IMG/VR virus record: IMGVR_UViG_3300030098_002568
Location: 1 to 51,322 of that record
Strand: one strand, 5' to 3'
Source: a virus
Length of the DNA stretch: 51,322 nucleotides
Shown here: positions 22,312-28,626 of the stretch, piece after piece
Position numbering within the stretch: the stretch's first letter is position 1
Layout: the number at the start of each line of letters is the position of its first letter
Made by a program: the position numbers and the translations under genes
The notes under the pieces: model-generated
What the model was told of the DNA's origin: nothing
The model's database searches: none
Seen by the model: only the letters and a program-made list of their open reading frames with translations

Positions 22312-22404
22312 GGACGCAAGGATTCTCTCTCTTATAAAAAAAAGTAAAAGGACGCAAGGACGCAAGGATTCTCTCTCTTATAAAAAAAAGTAAAAGGACG
22401 CAAA
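22312..22404. repeat. 46-bp direct repeat with ggacgcaag units, non-coding
   Basis: A 38-bp unit (ggacgcaaggattctctctc..., ending aaaaaaaagtaaaa) occurs at 22312-22349 and, identically, at 22358-22395. Further ggacgcaa units stand at 22350 and 22396. A low-complexity CCAAAC-type stretch follows (22410-22446). No gene is visible. The CGCAAGG core recurs in the non-coding stretch at 23740-23830. Confidence 0.85.
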
Positions 22405-22470
22405 GCCACCAGCAAACCAACCAAACAAACAACCAAACAACCAATCCATGAATAAATATTATTGTTGCAT

Positions 22471-22486
22471 TATGTTTTAAAACATA
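22471..22486. promoter_or_regulatory. 16-bp palindrome upstream of the GP88 gene
   Basis: TATGTTTTAAAACATA, perfectly self-complementary, 37 bases before ATG 22523 in a very AT-rich region. It differs in sequence from the palindrome at 20961, so a different regulator or an AT-rich chance symmetry are both possible. Confidence 0.4.
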
Positions 22487-22522
22487 GTATTTTAATTATG
22501 TTAAACAATGAAAGGCAAACTA

Positions 22523-23281
22523 ATGAAAAACAAACTACTGTCCACAACCGCTATATACTTTTCAAAATTCTTTTCGGTTGATAGTGCCAAAGCCGCTAAA
22601 GGAAAATCTTTTGGTGCACTCAATGGGATTAACTATATGGCACCAGAAAAGCGCAACGGGCTAGGCGTTAACTTGTGCGCCGGATCTAGTGCGGGTTGTC
22701 GCGCTTTATGCCTAGGCCATTATAGTGGCCAAGCGGCAATGGTTTCCGATATTGAGAACGACACCAATAGCGTCCGATTATCGCGCCAACGCAAAGCACG
22801 TTACTGGATAGAAAACCCAACCGCGTTCTTGGCGGAAGCCGAATATCATATTGATAAACTAGTAAACAAAGCGCGGAACATGAATCTTGAACCGGTTATA
22901 AGAATGAATGGTTCAACCGATATCGCGTTCGAAGATCATGGATTAATTCAAAACTTTCCAGATGTTCAATTCGTAGACTACACGAAGCTATACAAACGTT
23001 TTAAGAATAAGCCGAACAATCTATCCCTTACATTCTCACGTTCCGAGACTAACGAAGCTACAGCCCGTAAACTGTTAGAACGTGGCGAGAATATAGCGGT
23101 TGTGTTTCTTGGAAAGTTTCCAGATGAATATCTAGGTGCGCCGGTTATATCCGGTGATGAGCACGATTTACGACACAGAGATCCGCGCCGCGATGGTGGT
23201 TATATCATTGGACTAACACCCAAAGGTCGAAAAGCTAAACGTGGTGACGTGTTTGGCTTTATTGTAAAAGAGGTAGCGTGA
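22523..23281 (+). CDS. GP88-family protein, 252 aa
   Basis: Matches the mycobacteriophage gene product 88 pattern: GVNLCAGSSAGCRALCLGHY (Cys cluster), RQRKARYWIENPTAFLAEAE, PVIRMNGSTDIAFED, FPDVQFVDYTKLYKRF, NLSLTFSRSETNEATARKLL, AVVFLGKFPDEYLGAPVISG-D and GYIIGLTPKGRKAKRGDVFG. The conserved C-x7-C-x3-C set suggests metal or Fe-S binding. Biochemical role is not established. ATG 22523 preferred to 22508 because gaaaggc lies 6 bases before it. Followed with 1-base overlap by two small paralog-like genes. Confidence 0.85.
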   Translation: MKNKLLSTTAIYFSKFFSVDSAKAAKGKSFGALNGINYMAPEKRNGLGVNLCAGSSAGCRALCLGHYSGQAAMVSDIENDTNSVRLSRQRKARYWIENPTAFLAEAEYHIDKLVNKARNMNLEPVIRMNGSTDIAFEDHGLIQNFPDVQFVDYTKLYKRFKNKPNNLSLTFSRSETNEATARKLLERGENIAVVFLGKFPDEYLGAPVISGDEHDLRHRDPRRDGGYIIGLTPKGRKAKRGDVFGFIVKEVA

Positions 23282-23488
23282 TGTTGTTTAAAGATCTAAC
23301 AGAAAACGAAAGAGAACTATACGCTCTATCATTACTGAATCCATCCAACCCATTATTCTACATTGTAGGTAAAAGAGGATTGAATGAGATTCTTGGTGAT
23401 GATTACGATTGCTACGAAAAAACTATTGAACAGATAGAAAACGATATAAGAGAGAGGGCGTGATGTTGTTTAAAGATCTAACAGAAAA
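23276..23488 (+). repeat. 31-bp direct repeat spanning two gene starts
   Basis: The sequence starting gcgtgatgttgtttaaagat and ending ctaacagaaaa occurs at 23276-23306 and 23458-23488. It covers the stop codon of the preceding gene and the first eight codons of each small gene. Confidence 0.9.
23281..23463 (+). CDS. Small acidic protein, 60 aa, duplicated start
   Basis: ATG 23281 overlaps the GP88 stop (TGATG). MLFKDLTENERELYALSLLN, then SNPLFYIVGKRGLNEILGDD and a C-terminal helix. The first eight codons and the surrounding 31 bases are repeated exactly at the start of the next gene. Unknown function. Confidence 0.7.
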   Translation: MLFKDLTENERELYALSLLNPSNPLFYIVGKRGLNEILGDDYDCYEKTIEQIENDIRERA

Positions 23489-23615
23489 ACAAGGTAATGA
23501 ATTATTATATTTGATTGCAGATATGGGTTGGGATTATGATCGGTTTTCTATATCTGGACAAGAGACATATGACAAGATATGTGAAATCGTAGATTGGAAC
23601 TCTCTTAAAGATTAA
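23463..23615 (+). CDS. Small acidic protein, 50 aa, duplicated start
   Basis: MLFKDLTEKQGNELLYLIAD then MGWDYDRFSISGQETYDKIC. Starts with the same MLFKDLTE as the gene before it and in the same TGATG overlap, then diverges, while keeping a similar length and pattern (helix, YxxYD-type middle, helix). Probably a diverged tandem duplicate. Followed by two hairpins. Confidence 0.65.
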   Translation: MLFKDLTEKQGNELLYLIADMGWDYDRFSISGQETYDKICEIVDWNSLKD

Positions 23616-23622
23616 CAAACAT

Positions 23623-23689
23623 CGAGTGAGACTGGACTAGATCCAGTCTCATTCGATAATAAATGAAAGCTGGCGGCCAGCTACTTTTT
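23623..23689. terminator. Convergent terminator pair
   Basis: A 14-bp stem with one G-T pair (CGAGTGAGACTGGA, 23623-23636, against TCCAGTCTCATTCG, 23642-23655), then a second hairpin AGCTGGCGGCCAGCT (23668-23682) followed by TTTTT (23685-23689). The second is a plus-strand intrinsic terminator. Placed between plus-strand genes and the convergent minus-strand nuclease gene. Confidence 0.75.
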
Positions 23690-23776
23690 ATGGTAGAGTT
23701 AAGTCCTGGTGCTGATTTATTCGCCTTTCTCGGCATTAGGCCGCAAGGCCGCAGAGCCGCAAGGTTTCATTGTTCC

Positions 23777-24172
23777 TTAGGTTCTGCGGTCTTTCTCTTT
23801 TAAAAAAGAGAATAGAGCCGCAAGGTCTTGTCCAGACCAAATGCAAGGGGTCGCAAGACCCGAATCACGGACCTCGGTTGCAGAACTACCCTCAAATAAA
23901 AATAAACAACGGTCCTTGGACCTCTTAACCAAGATGAAAGATTGTCCACCACAGCGATTAAAACCAACGTGCCACGCTACTTGATTAGCAGAAATCAAAA
24001 CCTTGTTGGATTTTGCTACCTTTAATTCTATCCAATAAACAAAACCATCTTGAGCAATGTGAACATCAGGAATGCCACCACCATGTTTGTTTTCAATCCT
24101 TGTCGCGTGTGTCTTCTTCGGTAGTTTCTTCCTGAGAGATTGCCAAAACCTCGCCTCTGGTCCCTGTGCCAT
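23777..24172 (-). CDS. VRR-NUC-like PD-(D/E)XK nuclease, 131 aa
   Basis: Catalytic pattern of the VRR-NUC/Holliday-junction-resolvase-like group: E27 in TRIENKHGG, GGIPDVHI (D36), YWIELKVAK (E49, K51) and a following helix Q (ANQVAWH, Q64). Length is normal for stand-alone phage forms. Known family role: Mg-dependent cleavage of branched or single-stranded DNA, useful for resolving replication intermediates before packaging. Its start lies 80 bases inside the small terminase gene, so the two are co-translated and probably work together. Confidence 0.8.
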   Translation of the reverse strand: MAQGPEARFWQSLRKKLPKKTHATRIENKHGGGIPDVHIAQDGFVYWIELKVAKSNKVLISANQVAWHVGFNRCGGQSFILVKRSKDRCLFLFEGSSATEVRDSGLATPCIWSGQDLAALFSFLKEKDRRT

Positions 24173-24674
24173 CGTCTGTTACATCCTCGTATTGACCTTC
24201 AATAAATGCTTGTGGAAACTGTTCTCGCAATTGAGCCAGACGGCTGACGATTTCTTCACGTGACATGTCATCCACCCTGTGCGTTGTCTCTCGTCTATCA
24301 ACAGTCAACCCACCTAGACTAGACCGGATCTTCTCAGCATTGATCGCGGCGGAAAACTGGCCGGCCTCCTCCGCTCCGGTTGACAGCTCTGACAGTCTTT
24401 GGAGCTGGCCAATCATTGTGACACCATAACGGCGTTCTCGTTCTTCCCTAAGTTCTTTTACATACTCAGCAACATGCGGATAGTCTCTGCCGTTCAACAG
24501 TTTAGATGCATACACGTTTGATTTGATCTTACTAAACCCTGCACGTCTAGCACATTCAGATCCAGAATAGATCCCTTCAACATATAGTTTTGCAAACTCG
24601 CGCTGCCTGTTGGTCAAAGTTCGATTGTGATTATCTTCGATGTCAGCAATTTTTCTTGCAATTGATTTAGTCAT
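24093..24674 (-). CDS. terS: Terminase small subunit
   Basis: 193 aa from ATG 24674 (MTKSIARKIADIEDN), preceded by aaaagg. The DNA-binding N-domain reads LTNRQREFAKLYVEGIYSGS, then ECARRAGFSKIKSNVYASKL: the phage small-terminase HTH pattern (Terminase_2-like). The middle is helical (QLQRLSELSTGAEEAGQFSA), likely oligomerisation; the acidic C-terminus may contact the large subunit. Known role: recognises the packaging site. Unusually it is about 7 kb from terL. An iteron array lies just upstream of its start. Confidence 0.83.
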   Translation of the reverse strand: MTKSIARKIADIEDNHNRTLTNRQREFAKLYVEGIYSGSECARRAGFSKIKSNVYASKLLNGRDYPHVAEYVKELREERERRYGVTMIGQLQRLSELSTGAEEAGQFSAAINAEKIRSSLGGLTVDRRETTHRVDDMSREEIVSRLAQLREQFPQAFIEGQYEDVTDDGTGTRGEVLAISQEETTEEDTRDKD

Positions 24675-24753
24675 AATACCTTTTCTCGCAACCTTTTCAC
24701 ATAACATACAGTATCAAATTTTCCTGTGTATAGCTAATTTCTGGACCCACTTA

Positions 24754-25003
24754 GTGGACAGTAAACCCACTAAAACCCAGTGCAAAACACAACCTGTTGA
24801 GTGCTGTCTATATACTGTGCATAACCTCAACAGTACAGAAGTGGGTCTGCTGTCCCCTAGCTGTCCACAAATTAATTTTTTTATCTTTGTTTTTCAATAG
24901 CTTATTAAGTGGTGGACAGAAACCCACGGTGGACAGGGCGAGATTTTTTTTTTTTTTTTTTTTTTTTTCGCTGGCCTATTATAAAAGTGGGTCTGCTGTC
25001 CAC
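24754..25003. repeat. GTGGACAG-n-ACCCAC iterons in both orientations
   Basis: Plus orientation: 24754-24770 (GTGGACAGTAAACCCAC) and 24912-24927 (GTGGACAGAAACCCAC). Reverse orientation: 24841-24856 (GTGGGTCTGCTGTCCC, one base off) and 24987-25003 (GTGGGTCTGCTGTCCAC). Extra half-sites GTGGACAG at 24929-24936 and CTGTCCAC at 24861-24868, and ACCCAC at 24745-24750. Confidence 0.85.
24944..24968 (+). other. Run of 25 thymines
   Basis: An uninterrupted T tract flanked by ggcgaga and cgctggcc. It lies between iteron copies. A rigid, strand-asymmetric tract of this length is unusual in a compact phage genome; exact length may be affected by sequencing. Confidence 0.9.
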
Positions 25004-25014
25004 TAAAATAATTG

Positions 25015-25043
25015 TTGACATATGCTTGTGTGTAGTTCATAAC
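25015..25043 (+). promoter_or_regulatory. Early promoter for the 25079 operon
   Basis: -35 TTGACA at 25015-25020, 17-bp spacer, -10 CATAAC at 25038-25043 (4 of 6). Starts about 35 bases before the first gene and 12 bases after the last iteron. Confidence 0.6.
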
Positions 25044-25078
25044 TGTCATATTGTTTTATTTTGTAGAAAGGCGAACTC

Positions 25079-25273
25079 ATGGAAGAAGAGATTAATTTAA
25101 AGATCACGGTTCGTGGTTCACAGTCTGACATCCAACAGCAATGCCCTGACTGTTTTGGTCGTGGGTTTGTTCCGACAGAGACTGACATTACAGACTGTCC
25201 ACGTTGCGGCGGTTCACAGTTTATAAAATCAACTACTGATTTCTTTAATATGTTAACAGGGAGAACACGATGA
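25079..25273 (+). CDS. Zinc-ribbon (DnaJ-central-like) protein, 64 aa
   Basis: Two Cys pairs, CPDCFGRGFV and CPRCGGSQFI, follow the CxxCxGxG pattern of the DnaJ cysteine-rich domain and would bind one zinc ion. No J-domain is present. Preceded by gaaaggcg. Possibly a DNA- or protein-binding adaptor; function unknown. First gene of the accessory operon and overlapped by 4 bases by the next gene. Confidence 0.75.
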   Translation: MEEEINLKITVRGSQSDIQQQCPDCFGRGFVPTETDITDCPRCGGSQFIKSTTDFFNMLTGRTR

Positions 25274-25509
25274 AAATAACCAAATTTAAAAGCGGTTGGC
25301 GTATTAACATAACTGATACAGAGATGGACATATTGCTAAAACAACTTAAGACTGACAGATGGTCTAGTGACTATAAGAATGACAGATGGACTGGGATTAA
25401 GACTGACAGATGGTCTGGGATGAAGACCGCGTTCGCGCAAGTTCCAAGTATTCGCAGATACTGTAGGGACTGCAATGGAATGATTAAACGGTACGAATTA
25501 GAGAGGTAA
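25270..25509 (+). CDS. Small protein with K-T-DRW repeats, 79 aa
   Basis: Contains LKTDRWSSDYKNDRWTGIKT followed by DRWSGMKT: three copies of a (K)TDRW(S/T) unit about 8-11 residues apart. The underlying gactgacagatgg DNA repeats are partly identical, so this is a recent tandem expansion. A CRDC pair near the C-terminus (YCRDCNGMIK) hints at metal binding. ATG 25270 overlaps the zinc-ribbon gene by 4 bases. Function unknown. Confidence 0.65.
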   Translation: MKITKFKSGWRINITDTEMDILLKQLKTDRWSSDYKNDRWTGIKTDRWSGMKTAFAQVPSIRRYCRDCNGMIKRYELER

Positions 25510-25514
25510 ACGTA

Positions 25515-25859
25515 ATGATTAAATATTCTTCGAATGGATGGACATCATTGATTGGGGGGCCGGATCCCTATTTGAGAGATAGAGTAAACAATTTCTTTGA
25601 CGAATGCACAGCCGACATCACAATGCCTGAGGGTTGGAAGGATAGCACATGGGGAAATGATGCGTGTTCCTCATGGTCACATAACGGCTATCAAGTTTTT
25701 ATTGACCACCCTGATCCAAACGAACGTGAACTTGGTCCAGATATTCAACGTTTCAGAATTATTTTAGAAAAAGAATATGGAGATGATCACACATGGGTGC
25801 ATGACTGTGACACGTGGGAAGAGGTTTTAGACACCATTAAAAAAAGGGAGAAGATTTAA
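25515..25859 (+). CDS. Accessory hypothetical protein, 114 aa
   Basis: Acidic and aromatic-rich: MIKYSSNGWTSLIGGPDPYL, then WGNDACSSWSHNGYQVFIDH with PDPNERELGPDIQRFRIILE, and a C-terminal DHTWVHDCDTWEEVLDTIKK. No family recognised. Shares its last base with the next ATG. Compact negatively charged accessory proteins like this one are often DNA mimics or inhibitors, but there is no direct evidence here. Confidence 0.7.
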   Translation: MIKYSSNGWTSLIGGPDPYLRDRVNNFFDECTADITMPEGWKDSTWGNDACSSWSHNGYQVFIDHPDPNERELGPDIQRFRIILEKEYGDDHTWVHDCDTWEEVLDTIKKREKI

Positions 25860-26149
25860 TGTACACCAGAGAATATGTAACGAACCTGAGAGACTACTAC
25901 TCTAACGAACTTGTAAGTGGTTATGTTTACAGGGACATGGATTATGCATTGTCTGAGGAAGAGCAAACGTATCTTCAAGCGAACATTCACATTCAAGATA
26001 AAAGATCTGAGGGAGATGGTTGGCTATTACCTATGGATCGTTCTGCAATCAACAGTCACAATTTTTATTTTCTTGAGACACGTTTAATTGAGTGGGCAAA
26101 AGCTGAGTACGATGAAGATTTTCCAAACAGTTTTGAGGGAGAGAAATGA
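25859..26149 (+). CDS. Accessory hypothetical protein, 96 aa
   Basis: MYTREYVTNLRDYYSNELVS, then YALSEEEQTYLQANIHIQDK and a C-terminal HNFYFLETRLIEWAKAEYDE. Acidic, mainly helical. No recognisable domain. Overlaps neighbours by 1 and 4 bases, so it is translated as part of the chain. Confidence 0.7.
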   Translation: MYTREYVTNLRDYYSNELVSGYVYRDMDYALSEEEQTYLQANIHIQDKRSEGDGWLLPMDRSAINSHNFYFLETRLIEWAKAEYDEDFPNSFEGEK

Positions 26150-26571
26150 TGCCAAATTGGACAAGCAATAAGTTAGAGATTTTTGGTTCTAAGGAAGAAG
26201 TTGCAAGGTTCGTGGAACACGTTGGTCAGAACATGGATTTTGAGAAGATCATACCGCCACCAGCAAACATGTTTCGTGGAAACTTAGGTGAGGAAGAGAA
26301 GAGGGAATGCAAGAAAAAAGGAATCCCCAATTGGTACGATTGGCAAAGTGAAAACTGGGGAACCAAGTGGAATGCAAATCAAGATAAGCCTGTTGAAGTA
26401 TGGGAGACACCAGATTTTATGGTTGCTACTTACGAATTTGATACAGCGTGGGCAACACCAGAACCTGTCATTCGCAGGATCATAAAAGACTGGCCAGAGT
26501 TAGAAGTAACAGGCGGATGGGTAGACGAATGCTACGAAGGTTGCGGATCATTTCAACAGTTTTGGGAGTAG
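26146..26571 (+). CDS. Api92/DUF1281-like ferredoxin-fold protein, 141 aa
   Basis: PNWTSNKLEIFGSKEEVARF, then FEKIIPPPANM, NWYDWQSENWGTKWN and TAWATPEPVIRRIIKDWPEL. This is the conserved layout of the Api92-like phage/plasmid family (MANWCxN start, P-P segment, NWYxWxxxxWGTKW, F-x-TAWxPP). The family has a ferredoxin-like fold and no settled function. Two start codons are in tandem (26146 and 26149); the MPNW start at 26149 fits the family equally well. Confidence 0.82.
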   Translation: MMPNWTSNKLEIFGSKEEVARFVEHVGQNMDFEKIIPPPANMFRGNLGEEEKRECKKKGIPNWYDWQSENWGTKWNANQDKPVEVWETPDFMVATYEFDTAWATPEPVIRRIIKDWPELEVTGGWVDECYEGCGSFQQFWE

Positions 26572-26576
26572 AGACA

Positions 26577-26738
26577 ATGGATAAATATGTGAGACATGCG
26601 GAAAGAATTTTTGACGAGAACACTCAGTCCTACGCGATTATACATGTAGAGCCTGACGCTAAAGTAGACGTTATTGAAGATGGATCTGGAGCGTGGGTAC
26701 AGGCGTGGGTTTGGATAAGCAAAGCGGAGATTGTGTGA
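26577..26738 (+). CDS. Accessory small protein, 53 aa
   Basis: ATG 26577 (MDKYVRHAERIFDENTQSYA then IHVEPDAKVDVIEDG) is preferred; a longer in-phase frame from 26448 runs inside the previous gene. Ends WVQAWVWISKAEIV. Acidic beta-like protein, no family known. TGATG overlap with the next gene. Confidence 0.65.
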   Translation: MDKYVRHAERIFDENTQSYAIIHVEPDAKVDVIEDGSGAWVQAWVWISKAEIV

Positions 26739-27001
26739 TGGAAAGACATATTGCTGTACTTAAAGATACTAAAATTTATTTACCCTCAGAAGTTTGGGTT
26801 TCCCTGTACACTGAACTTGCTGAGAGGAGACTCTTAGCGTTCAGCTTTGCTGAATACTCACAGGATGGAGAGACAGGGATTCTTGATGAATCAGAAGAGC
26901 GTTACAGCGACTGGGCGCAGGAAGAGTTTAATGGAGAAGGTGACATCATAGAATCTATTCTTAATAGTCACGGTTTATATAGATGGGAGGAGCAGGACTA
27001 A
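26738..27001 (+). CDS. Accessory hypothetical protein, 87 aa
   Basis: MERHIAVLKDTKIYLPSEVW, then LYTELAERRLLAFSFAEYSQ and an acidic second half (DESEERYSDWAQEEFNGEGD). Net charge strongly negative. Starts at ATG 26738 inside the stop codon of the gene before. Function unknown. Confidence 0.68.
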   Translation: MERHIAVLKDTKIYLPSEVWVSLYTELAERRLLAFSFAEYSQDGETGILDESEERYSDWAQEEFNGEGDIIESILNSHGLYRWEEQD

Positions 27002-27282
27002 TGGCTTTTACATTTCATGAAGACGATGCACATGGTTGGTTGGAAGTACCTCTCTTCGCATTGGTAAACATGGGCATGCGTATGAATAGTATCACACCGT
27101 TTAGCTATATCGACAGGAACAAGGACTACATGCCGATATACCTGGAAGAAGATGTTGACATGCAGAGGTTCGTGAAACACTACGAAGAGTATCATGGCAA
27201 GAGGTTGGAGATTGGCAACACCGTGACGTATGCTGGCTCTGCACCGATCCGCGAACTACCAAGCGTTAATGAGGAGGATTAA
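27001..27282 (+). CDS. Accessory hypothetical protein, 93 aa
   Basis: ATG 27001 shares its A with the previous stop; a longer frame from 26983 has no RBS advantage. MAFTFHEDDAHGWLEVPLFA, then VNMGMRMNSITPFSYIDRNK and LEEDVDMQRFVKHYEEYHGK. Resembles small plasmid and phage proteins with a HEDxxHGWxxV start that I cannot name. Function unknown. Confidence 0.7.
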   Translation: MAFTFHEDDAHGWLEVPLFALVNMGMRMNSITPFSYIDRNKDYMPIYLEEDVDMQRFVKHYEEYHGKRLEIGNTVTYAGSAPIRELPSVNEED

Positions 27283-27284
27283 AG

Positions 27285-27533
27285 ATGTCAGAAGTTAAAA
27301 CAATTTTTATTGATGCAGTGGAAGGTGCGAAAGTCGCTGTGTTCAAAGGTGCTAGTAATCAGATTGGTGCGGCTAGTACTCCTGAGATGCTTGCGTACAT
27401 TCTAAAAACCCACAAGATATTTGGTGAGGTTATGTTCTGTAGCGCAATGGATTTTGCGACCGAAGCGGGTTTCGATGATGATGGGGACGCAAGAAAAATG
27501 TTTCATGACGCAGTTGCATTGATCGAGAAATAA
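27285..27533 (+). CDS. Accessory hypothetical protein, 82 aa
   Basis: RBS gaggaggat is strong. MSEVKTIFIDAVEGAKVAVF, then KTHKIFGEVMFCSAMDFATE and an acidic GFDDDGDARKMFHDA. Alpha/beta pattern. No family recognised. Precedes the 2OG oxygenase by 14 bases. Confidence 0.7.
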   Translation: MSEVKTIFIDAVEGAKVAVFKGASNQIGAASTPEMLAYILKTHKIFGEVMFCSAMDFATEAGFDDDGDARKMFHDAVALIEK

Positions 27534-27547
27534 AAGGAGTAAAGAAC

Positions 27548-28315
27548 ATGACCAAAGACATTGAGGTTAAGGTCAGGAACCATCCGGTCTTCGACTTCCT
27601 TGTCATGGAAGCAGTTGTTCCTTTGGACTTTGTTCAATCCTTGGATGCAGAAGTTGACAAAGTATTTAGTCGCAAAGTTAAGGACGATGACTTCTCGGAC
27701 AAGTTAGTAGGTCAGATTAAAACAGGCGCACAACTCAAACTAAACAGAGAGGAGTCAGAAGTCTTCGAACAGTTTCATGGGATCGTGGAATCCTTTGCCA
27801 TGAAGTATGCAAAGTTCTTCGAGGAAAGCATATCGTCAAGCAATCAAGAACTGCATGCCGCAGCACACTGCAATGAGATGTGGTCTGTTCATAGTTTCGC
27901 TAACGACTACAACCCTCTACATGATCACGGTAAACTAAGGCCAGACACTGGTGCTATGTCGTTTGTTTTATGGACAAAGATTCCTGAGAACATGCGAAAC
28001 GAAAAGGCTACCAGCATGAAAGGTGCATCAGGTATGCTTGATGGTGCGATTAGTTTTGTTAATGGACCCATGGGGCAAGGTTTTGATTTAGAGCTACGAC
28101 CAACCAAGGTACTATCGATAGAGCCAAAGGTAGGACGCATGGTTATCTTTCCTAGCTGGCTTAACCACATGGTCTATCCTTTCCGATGCGAGGGCGAAAG
28201 ACGATCTCTCGCTGGAAACATTGCTTTATTTTCAAAGGAGCATTTGAGTCATGAAAAGATACAAGGTGATGGTTTACAACCGCAAGAGTCCAATACCAGT
28301 GGTGAGCCTAATTGA
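27548..28315 (+). CDS. 2OG-Fe(II) oxygenase (TIGR02466-like), 255 aa
   Basis: The double-stranded beta-helix ligand pattern is clear: FANDYNPLHDHGK (H125, H127 region), GRMVIFPSWLNHMVYPF (H207) and ERRSLAGNIAL (R219, which would bind 2-oxoglutarate). FPSWLNH-x-V-x-P is the hallmark of the TIGR02466 group found in many marine phages. Known reaction class: Fe(II)/2OG-dependent hydroxylation; the substrate (protein, nucleic acid or metabolite) is not known. The N-terminal ~100 residues are an extra helical domain. RBS aaaggag at 27533-27540. Confidence 0.82.
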   Translation: MTKDIEVKVRNHPVFDFLVMEAVVPLDFVQSLDAEVDKVFSRKVKDDDFSDKLVGQIKTGAQLKLNREESEVFEQFHGIVESFAMKYAKFFEESISSSNQELHAAAHCNEMWSVHSFANDYNPLHDHGKLRPDTGAMSFVLWTKIPENMRNEKATSMKGASGMLDGAISFVNGPMGQGFDLELRPTKVLSIEPKVGRMVIFPSWLNHMVYPFRCEGERRSLAGNIALFSKEHLSHEKIQGDGLQPQESNTSGEPN

Positions 28316-28427
28316 AAGCCGTACCCTGGCTATCTCTTACGCAAGAAAAGAAGTCAAGAAAAATAACTTTGTCGTTGTTATGAATGAAAAAGACAAGATG
28401 ATTTATCAGGAGAGCAAAGATGGATAA
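28251..28427 (+). CDS. Small basic protein overlapping the oxygenase end, 58 aa
   Basis: ATG 28251 in a different frame from the oxygenase, overlapping it by 65 bases; aaaggag lies 11 bases upstream. MKRYKVMVYNRKSPIPVVSL, then IESRTLAISYARKEVKKNNF and VVVMNEKDKMIYQ. This is a sensible beta-alpha-beta protein pattern. Overlaps the next gene by 8 bases. Function unknown. Confidence 0.65.
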   Translation: MKRYKVMVYNRKSPIPVVSLIESRTLAISYARKEVKKNNFVVVMNEKDKMIYQESKDG

Positions 28428-28626
28428 GGATAACGTGGTTAAGTTTCCCATTATTAAAAAAGATGTAGAGCCTGTCGATAGAGAGAGTATAAGTACGTTG
28501 GTATTTACATGTGGACATTCCACAGCCCACTTGTTAGAAACAGGTGAAGTGGTTTGTTCTGTGTGTCTTAATCGATTAGTTGGCGTGGAATGGTACATGG
28601 ATGAAGATTCACCGGAGAATTATTGA
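28420..28626 (+). CDS. Small zinc-ribbon-like protein, 68 aa
   Basis: One possible zinc site: FTCGHSTAHL (C and H) with VVCSVCLNRL (CxxC). The N-terminus (MDKDNVVKFPIIKKDVEPVD) is extended; the C-terminus is acidic. Could be a RING/treble-clef-like micro-domain or a transcription-factor fragment. Overlaps neighbours by 8 and 1 bases. Confidence 0.7.
   Translation: MDKDNVVKFPIIKKDVEPVDRESISTLVFTCGHSTAHLLETGEVVCSVCLNRLVGVEWYMDEDSPENY

Larger units (their letters stand above)
24675..25078. other. Non-coding iteron region beside terS
   Basis: 404 bases with no convincing gene between divergent terS and the 25079 operon. Contains copies of GTGGACAG in both orientations, an 8-bp inverted repeat (CTGTTGAG 24794-24801 / CTCAACAG 24826-24833), a 25-T run and a promoter with an exact TTGACA. 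The structure suits a packaging site, origin or bidirectional control region. Confidence 0.55.

Noticed and set aside
22290-22320. Possible tRNA T-arm (ggttcgagc on the minus strand)
   Set aside because: No acceptor stem, anticodon arm or D-arm can be folded around it; no tRNA gene was found in the window.
25079-25273. DnaJ co-chaperone
   Set aside because: Only a single CxxCxGxG-type zinc ribbon is present; there is no J-domain and the protein is just 64 aa.
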